A program made the position numbers and the translations under genes. Positions 23,701 through 37,652 of a stretch of DNA of 64,000 nucleotides are shown here, one piece after another. Source of the stretch: Lanius collurio (taxonomy: Eukaryota; Chordata; Aves; Passeriformes; Laniidae). Position 1 is the first letter of the stretch; every line of letters starts with the position of its first letter. The notes beneath the pieces are model-generated. The model saw only the letters and a program-made list of their open reading frames with translations. It searched no databases and was not told where the DNA came from. The DNA lies in contig JACBWW010000003.1 of assembly GCA_020086605.1 (NCBI GenBank), positions 4,439,260-4,503,259 of the forward strand, given 5' to 3'.

Positions 23701-25836
23701 TGCTATGTTCCCACTCCCAGGCTCGTTTCAGATGTTATTGTAACCCAAGTCTTCTGCGCCACTGCTCTCAACCTTTCAAAGGTACAATGTGTACATTTCC
23801 TCATTTTTATTTGTTTTACTTGTAGAGCACACGATTTGCATAAGCCATCGCTATTAAATTTTCCACAACAGTTAATCACCAGTGCGTTGAAACAGAACAA
23901 AATTCCCTGGACTGAGAAGTTGGAAAGGAACATACCAGGAGCCTTAGCAGCTCAAGCCCTGCGCTGCACTAGAAGCTGTCACCTATCAGGGGTTCTCAGT
24001 CAAATTTACATCAATCATCACTGAGTTGGTCACTCTGATTTCCTTCCTTCAGATGAGAAAAAGGGATCTGAAAGCTGAACTCATAGAAACAACTCCTACC
24101 TCATTCTAAGTCTCAATGTAACAAGAGTCATGCTCTTTTCCATATCTTGACACAAAATCACTAAGAAACCACAAAATTTCCAAGCTTTAATTAAAAATGC
24201 TGTTGAGGGTATATTGAAAGGGCCAAAATAGGAAAGACTGTATTTTTTTCATCTATGTTATGAATCATCTCATATTAACATAGAGTTGAGTGAAACAGTA
24301 TTTATTTTGGGGGGATTTCTGGTATTCAGATTGCATTGTAGCTGAGGTGATTGTTCCTCAGGGAATTCTGGGTGAATCACAAAAATCTTTTCGTTAGGGC
24401 TTATGGAGAATGTCCTTTGGAGCAAAGGATAAGAGGGAAGACCTAATCAGTTCTTTCTACTTTAAGGAGTAACTTTTACCATTCTCCATGATAAAGTTCC
24501 TTAGCCTTTATTCTGACATCTAAATCGAATAAACTCGAAGTAAAGGATTTCAGCAAATGGGTAAAGATTCTGGGGTTTGAACATTTTTACTGCCTGTTTA
24601 TGACCTATTCTGAGTTCAAACAAGAATCAAAGCTAATGAGTAATGAGGTCTGCTTATTAATGTATCACACAAAATTTAGTGGTAACCTGCAAACCACAAT
24701 GCTGCTAGAACCTTTGTGGTGATAGTTAAATTGGGGATTTCTTGAGCTATGTTTTCTAGGGGTACTTAAAAATTACAATATTAGCTTAGCAGAGTGTTAC
24801 ATTTTTTAGTGTACATTTACCTGGGAGGACTTTTGCTGTAGCGATGACCTGCAGAAAAAAAAATCCCCCTTCCATAACAAAGGCAGCTAATTAAAAATAA
24901 ATTAAAAGAAGCGGGAAAAAGATTACAAAATGCCTACAGATGATACAAAAATTTTTAAAGAGCATGTATAAATCATTCAAATTAACAGTTAATCAATCCT
25001 AACACCAAGAAATATTTCCCACCTGCTTCTCTAGGAAAACATACAGCTGAATAGAAAAGGTAAAGAAAGCAATAGTAATTCTAAAAAAAGGGAATTATTC
25101 TCATTATTCATAGCCAAACGTAAAAGTTTTTAAAAAGCTAAAATTGAGACAAGTTACAGAAAAAAAACCCCACACATCAAGTCACATAAAAAGTGGAAAT
25201 AACTTTTAAAAGCATGAGGAAAAAGAGAAAGTTTAATAACAAAACAAGAAACTGTTTGTTTGGGGGTTTTTCCAGGCTTGATAAGTAATCTATGAAGAGA
25301 ATAGAAGGTCAAAGTTTATAAAGAGAACTTAAATGCCCTATAGAAGCCACATGGGAAGTTGCAATACTGAGTTATATGACCATTTAGCCAGACCTAGTAT
25401 GGTAATTTCATAGTTTTGTCTTCTGAGATTATAAAACTAGGGTTCTGCTGTCAGAGTGTAGTTTCCTGCTCGTATACACTTTCCTTGAATGCCAAGAGAA
25501 TGTTTGTTAACTTCTAGGGAAGCTATAAAGCCATGTTCTGCTATAGACTTGCAAAAGAGTTGGGTTATGATTGGGATTAGGAGTGGTTTTTAACAGATTT
25601 TTAAACTTCAAGGCCAGAAATAGCCATTATGTTTGCCTAAAGTAATTTCCTTTGCTATCCAGTTATAGCATTTTTTCCTGAGTAGTTTCTGAATTGGAAG
25701 GAATTATTCTTTTCTATTAAAAAGGAGTTTGTTTAGGTTTAGACACTAGTAATTTAACCTGGATTATATTTTTATAATTTGGCATAGTTCTTCCAATTTT
25801 TAATTGTAGTTAGATTATAAAAAATAAAAACTATAT

Positions 25837-25854
25837 TTGAGATAATTATCTCAA
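25837..25854. repeat. Perfect 18-bp palindrome
   Basis: TTGAGATAATTATCTCAA is its own reverse complement. It contains two inverted GATA cores around a TAATTA homeodomain core, so it could be a composite binding site, or chance in AT-rich DNA. Confidence 0.6.
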
Positions 25855-26641
25855 GCACCCTTATATAAAGGAGGTTATTAGTACCAATATCTAGCACATA
25901 ATGTTGAGTCATAATGTCTGACCTGAACACTTTAGGGGATCTTCTATATTAAATTATCATAAAACACCTAATCAACTCTATTATGGAGAAACAAATATTT
26001 CACTATAAGGGCATGACATTTTTACACTATTTCTTACTGAAAATTATGGTTTGTTTTGATGCCTAGTTTGCTAAGAATCCTACTAGAGAAAAAACATAAT
26101 GCATGCAATTAATATAATTTCAGTATAACAGACTGCAGTGTTTTGGCTAAAAATATGTTTTTTCCTTTAAAATGTCTTTTCTTGGATGTGAATATTTGGA
26201 TTCAGGGTTTTTGTTTGGGGGTAGGGGGGTTGTTAATATAGACTTTTTTTTCTTCATTGCCTAAAAATTTCATAAGCTTCTTATTAAATATTTTTATATG
26301 TTTTCTCAGGGATTAGAAAACTGCTATTGAACCTAATTATTCAATTAATTCAGTTCAATCATGGATTTATTAAAAAAAGAGAACTCTTTCTATGATGTGT
26401 TCAGTAGACAATTCAGGTAAATAACGCTTGAATAAATAAGTGTTACAAATTTCAGCTTGATGGTAGGTCACAGATAATAATATGACTGAAATGGGGAGTA
26501 AAAGAGTGAACAAATTTTTACAGAGCTTCAATTCTTCATTTATAACCCGTTGGAAGTGTATCTAGGAATAAATTACTTTGTGGTCAGATGATGTCCATGG
26601 GAAAACACCAGATGAATTTGATGTGGACACAGATAGATAAT

Positions 26642-26660
26642 ACACACACACACACACACA
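26642..26660. repeat. (AC)n microsatellite
   Basis: About nine to ten AC dinucleotides in a row. A short simple repeat. Confidence 0.85.
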
Positions 26661-29600
26661 TAGACATTATCAGTATTTCTATTCTGACTTGATATTCTGA
26701 GTATTTTAGGATTTTTCATGCCAATCTAGAGAAATCATCAAGATGCTTAATGTTCATTGGCTCAGTTCTGTGTCCTTTTTTAAGTCCAGGACATTGCAAA
26801 CATGATGCATTGGACACAAAAACTGTTTTCTGAAAACTAATCTTAACATTATTTTGTTGTCATTCTTGTAATTTTTGTGGTGTTTCAAATAAAATTATGG
26901 AAATGTTCATTAGGATTTACACAAGGCTCTGATCAGGATAATGAAATAATATCAGTTATTTTTGTTTGCATTTTCCTTTTCTTTCCCCACTCACTTTATT
27001 TATAATATAGATAAACCTATGCCTCAGTCATGCTGACTTTGTGTTTAGCAGACACAAAACAAACTCTGATGCAAGGATCATAATTGTGGATTTCCTGACC
27101 AATTTTTCATACCTCTGAAATAGTCTGAAAAATCAATCTAAAGGTTCTACTCTTTCAAAAAAAAAAAAAAAATTCAATAAAGTGGAAGGTGTTTAGAAGT
27201 TTCTTTAAACTGTCTTGATTTTTATGTGGGTTTCCTTTTACCAACATATTTTTCCTAGCTTGAAATTCAGTGAATTCAATAAGGAGACCTCCCTGAACTT
27301 TCAAGGCTGCAAAACAGTCGCAAGGTGTTACAATAAATCCTACATGTATGAGCTGAAAATAAAACAAGCTCCTAAGTCCTGGAGGGGTGTATTAAGAGAA
27401 AGACTAACGCTAGGTTGTGATCACTATTTGGGTGTACACTAGTACTGTATTCTGATAGCCTTTGCTGAAGTTTCTCTAGTTTTCTCAAAGTGATGAGGTA
27501 AGCAGAGAATTAAGATAGTTTGGGTTACCTTAATTGCTTCTCTCCATATTCATGATGCTCTGACTGTTTTAGAAATGAAACTACTGTATGTCATTTTTTT
27601 GCTTTAAATTATTTCTGATTTTTGGGAGTAACCCTGATAATACACTCTAAAGACTTCTGTGCTAGAAATAACCAAAAGATATTTGCAGTTTAACCCCATA
27701 TTAACAAAGGTACTTATTATTATTGAATTTGGGTTTTGTTTCCTTCATTGCTCTTGAATTACTTTGTCAGTTGAAAATTCATTGTCTCTTTCTTCATGTT
27801 CTGGATCAACATCAAAGAAATAATGTATGACAATTCATAAAAGGAAAATGGAAAGGTAAAATGCAACTTAGTAACCCAATCCAATTGTTATATTGCTGAA
27901 ATGTAAGCCTGGGAGGGAGATATGGGAATGTCAAGAAGTGTGGATTCTGTATTTAAGAATTGAAGGTGTGCCAGACTTTACTGTCAGAATACACTTTCAG
28001 GAGGCAGAAATGAAAGTTTATATTACAAAGGTCACTCAGAGAAGAAGAATGTCACAAAGTTAAGTACATCCAGGGAAGACCAGATAATAAGGAATATGTT
28101 TTTCAACACTAAAACAATGGATTGCAAGAATGGCAAAATAGGGCACATGGCAGATAGAAAGAGAAATAGAGACAAGAAAAAATAAAATAGAAGAGTAATA
28201 CAAGTGAAGCTGTAGAAATCATAAAAGAAACACTTGGAAACAAGAGTGAAACTTATTGAATAAACTAAAATTTATTCAGAACATTCAGATGGCAAGATTC
28301 AGAAAAATAGCCAGCAGAATGGCATCTCAGCTGATTGAAAGATGCTTGACGAATACATTTTTAAAAATTGTCATGTGTTTTCATATAGTTCCATATGAAT
28401 AATTTAACAGCAATGCCAAGATTTATGGAAAGAGTATTATCAGTGAAATTTTAATGCCTGAGACTAGAAATTGTGGGGGTTTAGGGTGACTGTACAGTTC
28501 TAATTTATAAAATCTTACACCATTTAACATGGACTTGAAAAACTAGGACAAGATCTTTTTGGATTTCTATCATATTAGGAAAGATGAAAGCTTGATGAAG
28601 TTTGGAAATTCTGTGCTAGTTATCATTTAATACAATCTTTGGCAAACAGAATATATATAATACTTTCAATGCCATATTTACACAGAATAGCAGTCATAAT
28701 TATTTTTCATTTAATATTTCTGCCTCCTTTGATAAGCTCATCATAAAGTTACCCTTTATACTGAAAAAGAAATTCTGTGATGTCATTCAAATGTTACCAA
28801 CAAAATCATTATGTAATGTTCGTCATTTTGGCCTTGGGAAACCTATAAAGAAGAGCATGTACAGGCAGAATTGTTTTGGTTGCTTGCACCCATGGTCTCA
28901 GCATGAGACAGAGTGTTCTGGTTTCCTGTGGCATCTGTTGCACCTTGATGAAGAAACCCCTCCGTGTTCACCATCTTATGCATTCATACAGCACATCAAA
29001 ATGCTGTTGAACAAGCACAAAGTAGACAGGATTCCACCACTTTACCTGTGCAGCCCTCAACTGCAGGATTGCAACCCTTCCACATGGGAAGCTGTGGTGG
29101 AAATCTCCTGAGGGGGCACAGGTGGGTGGGGTACAAAAATACACAGTGTCTCTTTTAAATTTATGATGCCACAATCATTTTACAACTTCATCTGCCTTAG
29201 TGTCTCCTACAGGAAGAAGATAGTAGGCTGAATTTCTATGGTTTCAATAAGTGTACAGAAAATCTGATGCTCAGTCACTAACCCAGTGATGCTGAAATCA
29301 CGGATGGTGAGCATAATCATTCTCAAAGAAATCCTACTGTCATAAGGAACAAAATAATTTTAAGCAAAATGATTTAGACAATGCAAGTATGTATTGTGAC
29401 CAGAAGAGCACAGATTATGTATTCAACCCTTTAGGGCAGATGAGGCTAAGGGCAACCTTTCTGGTAAAATCTGTTTAGCTATCTGTTCCTTGCAAATATA
29501 CCAGAAGACAGATAGTATATTACTCTAATAATGTGGTGTTTTCCCCTTTTCCTCTACCAATATTAAAAATTTGCTTAAAGCTAAAAAAAAAGTCCTGCTA

Positions 29601-31446
29601 AAGTGCAAATACTCTTTTGATCAACAGTTATTAATAAAAAATCCCTATTTCCTCTTCCTCCATTGGTAAGCTAAAGAAATACTGTCATCCCTACATGTCA
29701 TTTCCTACCCACAATCATTTCTGAATCTTCCAGTATTTTATTTTAATTGCATGCTACAACATCTTTTATATTGACTAATAGTCATTTCTCATCTATAGAA
29801 AGCACATACTTGATGAACATGGTCCTCTCAGAAAATGTTCAAATCACTAAATTTGTGTCAGCAATATAAAACTTATATATACATTGAGACTGGTTATAAA
29901 GTCTGGCCATGTTCTGGACCTTGGAATACCTTCAGTTACAGAAATACGAGCCTTGTGCCAGCCAAAAAAAACCCCATCATGCTGTGGACATGGTGACTCC
30001 AAAATATTTGAGGATACTGGGGTCAACTCATTACCCCTTAGAACTATAAGAATTGACAAAAAAACACCCAGAACAGTCTTTTCAGTTGGACCTCTTCTCA
30101 GGTTTGATTGACATTAGAGCAAGAAAAACTACAGAGAGGAGAAATATCTATGAATCCATGGCATTACCTCCAGGAATCTTCAGCTAGGATCAGCTGTATT
30201 TAAAATCCAGTTCATTCTGGACTGGAACCCAAGCTGTGCTGTTTACTCTGCAAAAACAATTGTGTAGTAGCAGAGATTGTACATGAGAGAGAAATTGATT
30301 AAGGCTTCTCAGCTCTGAATAGCATGAAATCTCGGGCTGTTAATCTTGTTTGACCACCTAAGAGATTTTTATGGGTCAAAGTATTACCTGAAGATGCTTC
30401 TTAAGCAAGTTCACTTAACCAAGAGAGATGAGTTGGGTCTTACTGCAAAGTTTTGACTTTTGCAATGTATTTTTGTAATGCATTTTTAAAGAAAATTTTT
30501 CATATTCATGCAGATGACTACACAGGTACATTAAGACCATAAAACAAAACAAGAAGATTCCTTCTGTATTTTAATCTCTGCAGTGAGGAACAGTAGAAAA
30601 TTTCTGGTTTCTGTTCTTCAGACTGCTGTATATCACACATGATTATCAATATCTGTTGTGGCTATTTTTCTCCTTCTTTTCCTACTTTTTCAGTACATTG
30701 TGGCTGATTTTGAAAAAGCTCCTGTTTTGAAACTGTAAACAGATGTAGACTCTTAGTTAAAAAATAAGTTTTATCAAAATGCTATACTTACATATTGCAG
30801 TGGTGTATGATACTAAGGGTAGGACTGAGACTGATTATATAGCTTCTTTACATTTCCATGGATTCTTTTCATCAGTGTGGTATGAAAGGTCTCACAAAAG
30901 CTCTAATTAGGCCTCAGGGCTTTTTTTCTTTTCTATTAGTAATTCTCTGCTTTCAGAAATCATGATTGCCATGATAAACTGTACAAGCCGCCAATTTCTT
31001 TGGTCATCTGTTCCCACACAAGTCACAGCCCATAGGAAAGGAGGAATTTACAGGATCATTCCATCCATGTATCAGCTGAGGACCACCTCTACTTCCTTCA
31101 TTCATAACAGAGACATACTCCAACTATTTTTGGAAACTCCTGTGCAGGAGATCCCACAAAACTCCCTGTCAGAACCATGTACTTGTTACTTTCAGAGGAG
31201 GGTTTATTTATTTGTTTGTTTGTTTTAATGCAGAACAAGTACATTTTTGCTGAAAAGGAAAAAAGTTTATTCCCGTCGATATAAAAAAAATGTAGTTATG
31301 TCTGTCTTTCTCTTAGCTAAATAGCATTAGGTTAAATAGCATTATTTCAATCAACCTGTTCTAACAGGTCACATTTTCTAACAAACATTACATTACCAAC
31401 TGAACATGATGTGAAAGCTTGGGCCATTCCAACACTGAGCAGGGTA

Positions 31447-31595
31447 TAGTCACAGAATCAGAGTTGGAAGGGAGACACAAGGATCATCAAATCCAATTCC
31501 TGGCGCTGCACAGGATCACCCAAAGAGTCACACCAGCTGCCCGTGAGTATTGTCCAAATGCTTCTTGAACTCTGTCATGCTTGGTGCTGTAGGTC
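31447..31595 (-). mobile_element. CR1 LINE fragment (3' end)
   Basis: The minus-strand 3' tail of a CR1 begins near TCACAGAATCAGAGTTGGAAG. It includes GCTGCACAGGATCACCC and GTCCAAATGCTTCTTGAACTC, typical of CR1 3' UTRs. It is truncated after about 150 bp. Confidence 0.8.
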
Positions 31596-31622
31596 ACATG
31601 TTTTCAGGGTATATTCTTAAAA

Positions 31623-31660
31623 GCCAATGGTGTCAGTTGTCTTTTTGTGACACCATTGGC
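31623..31660. repeat. 13-bp perfect inverted repeat (hairpin)
   Basis: GCCAATGGTGTCA (31623-31635) and its exact reverse complement (31648-31660) flank a 12-base, T-rich loop. It lies 28 bases beyond the CR1 fragment and is not part of the CR1 3' end as I know it. Each arm contains a CCAAT/ATTGG core. Confidence 0.75.
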
Positions 31661-34600
31661 AAGACTGACTCATTCTGGGGCCTCTTACAATCCCACAAGA
31701 TTCTCAGCTTCAGCCCTCCTGCCTAGTCAGCTTGCATTTGTTCTTGCAACTATTTATTCTTATCTAAATATAGTGCTCAACTGATGCAGTATCTTTATCT
31801 TTTCAATTTTCAGAAACTGTTTTTCTATTCTAATCATGTCTACCTATGCATTTCATGCCTTGTCCCATCTAACAGTGTCCTTAAGCATCTTTTCAAGTCC
31901 TTTTCCCAATTCTCTAGTGAAAAATTCAAATGACGACTGATCTCTGTCAAGTCTTATTCACTGCGTTCTCCCATCTTGAAAATGAACTGTTAATAAACTA
32001 GTAAAGATTTGACCTTAACCACTTTTGTCAAGCTTAATTTTAAGACCACAGTGCAAAATGTATTAGCAAAATATACTGTCAGCTTCTTCCTTTGCCTGTC
32101 ATGTAATCATTTTGATAAAATTTGCCCCTCACAACTCCCTGTTGGGTGTTTATTCCTTTCTGTTATCACTTAGATGCTAACAGATTCTTTCATTAGGTGC
32201 ATGTATTTTTTCTAAGAATGGAAGTTTCTGTAACTGCCTTATATTTCCTACATCTTCCTCCTTTTCTTGTTTATATCTGCAGATATTCTTTGCTTGTTTC
32301 TCCTTTGTGGAACTTCCACAAGGTCTCAGAGGAAATGGCTTCTAGTCTGAAGCTGCTTCATCCAGATCTGTGATCATAATGGGGTGAATTTTACCCAGCT
32401 TACATGAATTACAGTACTTACAGAGCAGTTCTTTCCCCGTTGTAGACTGCTTTTTCTTATTTTTTACCATAAAACTGGTCAGTGTTGACTGTGTGATCAC
32501 AGTCCATCCTTTTGGAAAAGATTGTAGCCTGCTGCCTTGTGGTACACTGCCATACTTGCCAGTAGCCTTCATGCTACAGCACATCTGCAAGCAGTAAAAG
32601 CATGGAAAAGCAGCAGAGCGAGCTGTTACCAAACTAGGAGAATATATTTAACTTATTCTAATTGACAAGCACTTAGTTTTACCTTATCATTTCCTGGTTT
32701 TGGCCTCATACATTTCTTACAGATAAAGGAAAGCCCTCTCCTTCTCCGTCTCTTTCCATATGTCTGCCTTTCCCTTTAATTCTTGTTCTCTGTTATCTTG
32801 CAGGATCTAATGAGATGAATGTTACAAAGTGAGAATGGGAAGCTCTGTGCTTTCACTGAACTAATCTCTACCCTGGTCTAAGGGGCTTATTTGCAGCTGA
32901 AAGTCCTGGCAGTCTAGAAATAAATGCCTCATAAAGAATTACTTAATTTAGTTAATAATGTTTGAATCAATTCATTCTTCATTTTCCATAAAACTAGAAT
33001 AAGCTAGAAGTAATTCAATTATTTTTTACAAGTACTAATGAATAAAGTAAATGTGTAATTTCCAATAAATTACATAGTTACTTGTGGTGTGAAATATTGT
33101 GCACTCAAAACAAGTAAAAAATGTGTCACTTTTATTTTTATAGTATGTCCTTTAGAAGAGATATTAAAGCACTGTTTATTTTATCCCACGGTACTCTATA
33201 GAAAACTGTAGATTAATGTTCCCTCAGAGAAGCCATATAGAATTTCAACCCTGAAAGAAAAAAAAATGCCTTCGAGAGAATCATTCAGGTACCTTGTATA
33301 AATTCTTCAGTAATAAGAAATAGGTATTTATGCATTTCACATATAGCCTGTATCTGTTGAGGAAACATGTTCTTGCCCTGATAAAGGGAAAATTTGGAGG
33401 TTTTTTTTCTGAGTGTTTTTGTCCCTTTTTAATTAAAATGCAAACTTATGTATAATGTATAACTTATGTCTGCACTCTTGGACAGTGTTCTTCTGTTTTG
33501 AAGCATGCAGTTAGACTTGAGTTTCTCTGGGCAATAGGGAGGACAGAAGAGTCATGAATGGAAAATGAGTTTAAATACCCCTCATGCTATGCCATCTCTC
33601 CTCTTTTTCTCTCAAAGCTCAAGAAAATCTGTACATGGAAATGACAAAGTAACTTCATATTTTCAACTATAAAAAGAGGCAACTTAGAACAGTACAGTAT
33701 TTCTAAAAATGTAATTACTGTAAGCTGGAATCCCCCTTGGCATAACATGCGGGCACTGCCTGCAAGTAATGCATCCACTGATTGTGCTGCTACACTGGGG
33801 CAGAAGGGGAAAATAAAGAGATTCACAAAATACATATCTCAGTAACTATAAATGAAGCAAATCCACTTTAGCTTTGCTGTGACCTCCAGGAAGCAGAGCA
33901 TGAAGTGCTTTGATTTATCTCAAAATTGGAGCTTGCATCTAGAAATGTAAGTGTGGGATCATTTACTTAAAAGCTGTAGTCATCACCATAATCTTTAAGG
34001 AGCCAGATCCTGAGGCAAATTGCTGATGTGCTGATGTACTAAGGCCTAGAAAGCCAGTCAGACTTCCAGGCTACTTTACAAATATGGCAACATCGACAGG
34101 CTGTAAATTGGTTTCTTTGTGCATTCTGTCTAGCTAAATAACTCTTAAGGAAAGCGTGATAATAGCATAAATCACCCAATGCATTTCACCAGGCCTCTGT
34201 GCAGATGTAACTCCTCAGGATAAAATAAACCAGCCATGCTAGTTTTGAAGACAAGGTGCTGTTACGTAGTTGTGAAATAAACCACCACCTGGCACAAAGC
34301 AATCTCCTCCTCTGGGATCAGCTTCATCTACAGGATGTGAAACCAGTGTCTTCACAGGTGGCACTGGCTCCAGAGCAGGAGCAAACAGACATGGATTTAG
34401 TGAAGAAACGTACTGACAGCTGAAATAATCCAGGTAAATCAGTACCACACATTGAGATATGCATAGAGGAAAAAGATCTCTGTGACCTGCAAGATCTGTA
34501 TGCTTCTGGGCTGTGGAGGAGAACACAATCTTTGCCAGAATTTCTTGAGACAGAGCGTCCTTTTGGTCGGAGTGTTTTCACTTCTGGTAGGAAGAAGTTA

Positions 34601-37205
34601 GAAAGTGACCCTTGTTTCAGTTCCACAGACCAATGACCCATCATCTTTTCCAAGTACTCTACCTCATTCTGTGTTTACAGCAAAATTACATAAACAGAGA
34701 ACTGTTAGTAAAACATTAAGTTAATGCTGAAGGGCGTTAACTTTTTACAATGACTATCTAGTGTCGTCCTTTGAATAATCTAAAGAGCAACAAACACAAA
34801 GCACACAGTCAACCAACTTTTAAAAAGGAAGTAGGATAACAGAACAATAAAATAATTTTTGAAATTAAATTGTTTAGGTCTTTTTTTTTTCCCCATTAAG
34901 CTGATCCAGAACAGAATCTTCAAAAATAAAAAACCCATATGATCAGTATGTGCACAGATATGTGCTAAGAGTTCGTATAACAAGTGCTTCTTACTGTTAG
35001 AAATGCCTAGAGAACCTTATCTTCTCTGGTATGCTAATGACATGGGCTGATTTCCAAAACAGCATCCAGCGTGGGCTAACTATTGGCAGATTTGAAAATA
35101 TTTACATAGATGAACATAACTGTGTATGGTAATATACTTGCAAATTTATCTTATAGATGTCATTTTCAGACATGAAGACATGATGATCATTTTCTTGCTA
35201 GCTCTAATTAGTTGCTACCCTAAAATGCTGTAAAAGGTTCCCAAAAACATATGTGAAAGCATTTTAGAAAGATGTACCTGAATTTTTCAGTCAATGTAGA
35301 AATGTGATATTTCTGCTATTCATACTCCTCCTGAGATTTGTTTCCACAGCACAGACTATACCTAGAATGAACTAGATTAGATTTTCTTTTTTTAAATATC
35401 AGTGCTTTCCAAGTTTCCAGTAAATATTTTCTTTTATATTTATTTGCCTGTGGGGAGAGAAAAGGATCTGCACGGCCGTTTAAAATGTATTTTTGCAAAA
35501 AGTACAACAAAGTAAATCAAAATTGGACCATTCCACTACTCAAAATTAGAAGAGTGGCTTATATATCCTGTATATATGGAAAAAATATTATAACAACTGC
35601 TTAAAAATTAATTCAAAAATTCTGGTAATTGAGCAAGGAAGAATCTGAGCTAGCCAATAAGAAATGGTGAGAACCATGATGCACCCAGGCCTCGGCAGAA
35701 AAAAGATGAGCCCTGGGTACTCAACACAATGATCCCAGCAACACCCCTCTGCCAATACAGTTCTCAGGCCCCGTGCTACAAAGCCATGCACTCTCTTGCA
35801 TTCACTTTCTCTCAATGAAAGGATTTTTCATTCATGACTGCTCTTGCTTCCCAGTTTCAACAAGAAAATGGAGAATCAGTCCTTTCCAGCCACCCTCATG
35901 AAGCCCATTGGTTATGCTGCATTCCTATATGATGAGAGCTTTGAGCTTGAACCCATTCAGACCAAGTCACCTTTTAGTTCACCTCAGTCAATTTTTTCTA
36001 AAGCTCAATCAAGGCAATTAAAACAGCTCTGATGGATGTAGAAGAAACTCAAGCATCTAAAGCAACACACTGAAATGTGTTCCTGAAGTAATCAATGTCA
36101 TATTGTTACTTAATATGTGTTGTAGCGTTAAGAAATCCTTTTGCTATTTTTTTTCATAATAATCTATTGATCCAAAACGTCCACTTTCAGTAACTATATT
36201 TTCAGAAGATAATCCAAAAATGTTTGGTGTGTGTTTGTCATATTATGTTCATGGAGCATAATGCTTTAGCATGTTATTATTTTTGTTGACTTAAAGATAC
36301 AAAAACATAGCATTTATATCAAGATTTGTGCAGATACATGGTAGGAGAAAGTATGTCCAATATCACTGGAACTGTTTTAAACATTAGTAGGACTTCTTGA
36401 CACACAGTTAAACTTAGCTTATGAGGGCTTATGAAAACTGACAGATCTGAATTGAACAAAATTTCTACTAGAATAAGGCCATTTTCTTGTGGAAATTGGC
36501 TTCATATATTTCTCACTTATTCCTTTTTAACTTGGTTTATTATTTTTTTATGTGAAACATTTGGGGGAAAAAGGCACTTTTTTTACCTTATTATGGAGTT
36601 GAAAGACTTCACAAATATTCCAATTTAAAAACTGTAATGAGTAATGCCAGAAAAAAAAATCACTTGACCACAATTTCAACACACTTTTTCAACATTAGAA
36701 GCACACATGACTTTGGCATCTGTACTTGGGAACTTGGCTGGGGATTTTTGTGCAATTTGTGCAATTTTCTCAGAATATTTAGAACATTATGTAAAAATTC
36801 AGAAAACTATGATGTTCTATTAAAAACTAAATAAGTGTTCCAGCCCACATGTGCAGTATGGAATTATGTGTGGAAGTAGTTTTCACGGTGAAAACGTGCG
36901 TGAATTCCCTCTCTGATTATCCATATGGAATCTGAGCACCTCTGAATTTGAGCAAAGTGCATTGGTAGCCCTTGCACTGCTCAGGGCCATTAGCTGCACA
37001 AGGGTAGGAAAAAGAGACCTCCTAATTCTTCCTGTGAACCGGGAGTAGTATTTCACTTGTGCTGCTCCATGCCCACCTCTGTCAATTTGGTGATGCAAAT
37101 TGTCTGCTGATGGTGATTGAGCCCAGCAGGCTGAGGAAGCTGCTGTTATTTCTTGGGAAATAACAACTAAAGTGGTTTGTTCAGGTATGTCCCCAGTGCA
37201 AGAGA
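31661..37205. other. Unique AT-rich sequence, no confident gene
   Basis: No recognised transposon or coding region. Minus-strand frames at 32342-32632 (96 codons) and 34324-34653 (109 codons) lack family resemblance. A small hairpin is at 37144-37165 just before the next CR1. The 33.95-34.24 kb segment has enhancer-like composition. Confidence 0.5.
37144..37165. repeat. 9-bp hairpin with 4-base loop
   Basis: TGTTATTTC and GAAATAACA flank TTGG. The centre also matches a STAT-type spacing (TTC N4 GAA). It may be chance. Confidence 0.5.
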
Positions 37206-37347
37206 TGGAGCTACCGGGAAGAGTCCAGAAAAGGGTCATGAAGATGTTGCAGGGACTAGAGTATCTCTCCTGTGAGGAAAGGCTGAAAGAGCTGGAACTG
37301 CTCGGCTTGGAGAAGAGAAGCTCAGGGAAATCTCACTGATGTACATA

Positions 37348-37353
37348 AATACT
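37348..37353. repeat. Target-site duplication, left (AATACT)
   Basis: It directly precedes the LTR start. The matching copy AATACC follows the second LTR end at 37739-37744, with one mismatch in six. Confidence 0.7.
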
Positions 37354-37650
37354 TGTGGAGGTGCCTTCCCCTGAAATCCTGGCAGGAGGGACCCTGCAGG
37401 GTACGGGTCTGCCTCTGTCCCTGTCCCCATGTCACCTGTGCCCCATACCTGTTCCTGGTTGGGTGGTTTGGGGTGTGCCTGGGCCCGGGAAGAGAGCAGG
37501 GTCCCAGGACGGAAGTCGGCCTGGGAACTCCAGCCATGCGGCTGGAGGAATAAAATAATCCCTGAACATCTACAGAAATATTGCTTCATCTTTCCTTCCA
37601 AGTCCATCACTGTCTTATATATCGTTGTAAGGATTCCCCGCACTACAACA
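37354..37650 (+). repeat. LTR (297 bp), third family copy
   Basis: It begins TGTGGAGGTGCC and ends CACTACAACA. AATAAA is at 37549-37554. The copy differs from the two at 3.6-6.0 kb by what looks like 7-9 percent on a hand alignment. The E-box CACGTG of the other copies reads CAGGTG here. Confidence 0.9.
37549..37554 (+). terminator. LTR polyadenylation signal (AATAAA)
   Basis: Conserved in position in all three LTRs, about 100 bases before the LTR end. It marks the R region. Confidence 0.65.
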
Positions 37651-37652
37651 AA

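Larger units (their letters stand above)
19641..31440. other. Long unique stretch, no gene seen; possible regulatory block inside
   Basis: About 11.8 kb lack recognised transposons and credible coding sequence. The largest open frames (21410-21868, 152 codons; 22804-23223, 139 codons; 28791-29111, 106 codons) resemble no family I know and lack a domain signature. The 23.3-23.7 kb segment has balanced composition and homeodomain-type motifs. Small simple repeats are at 26642-26660 (AC), 27157-27171 (A) and 31203-31225 (TTTR). A perfect 18-bp palindrome is at 25837-25854. Confidence 0.5.
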
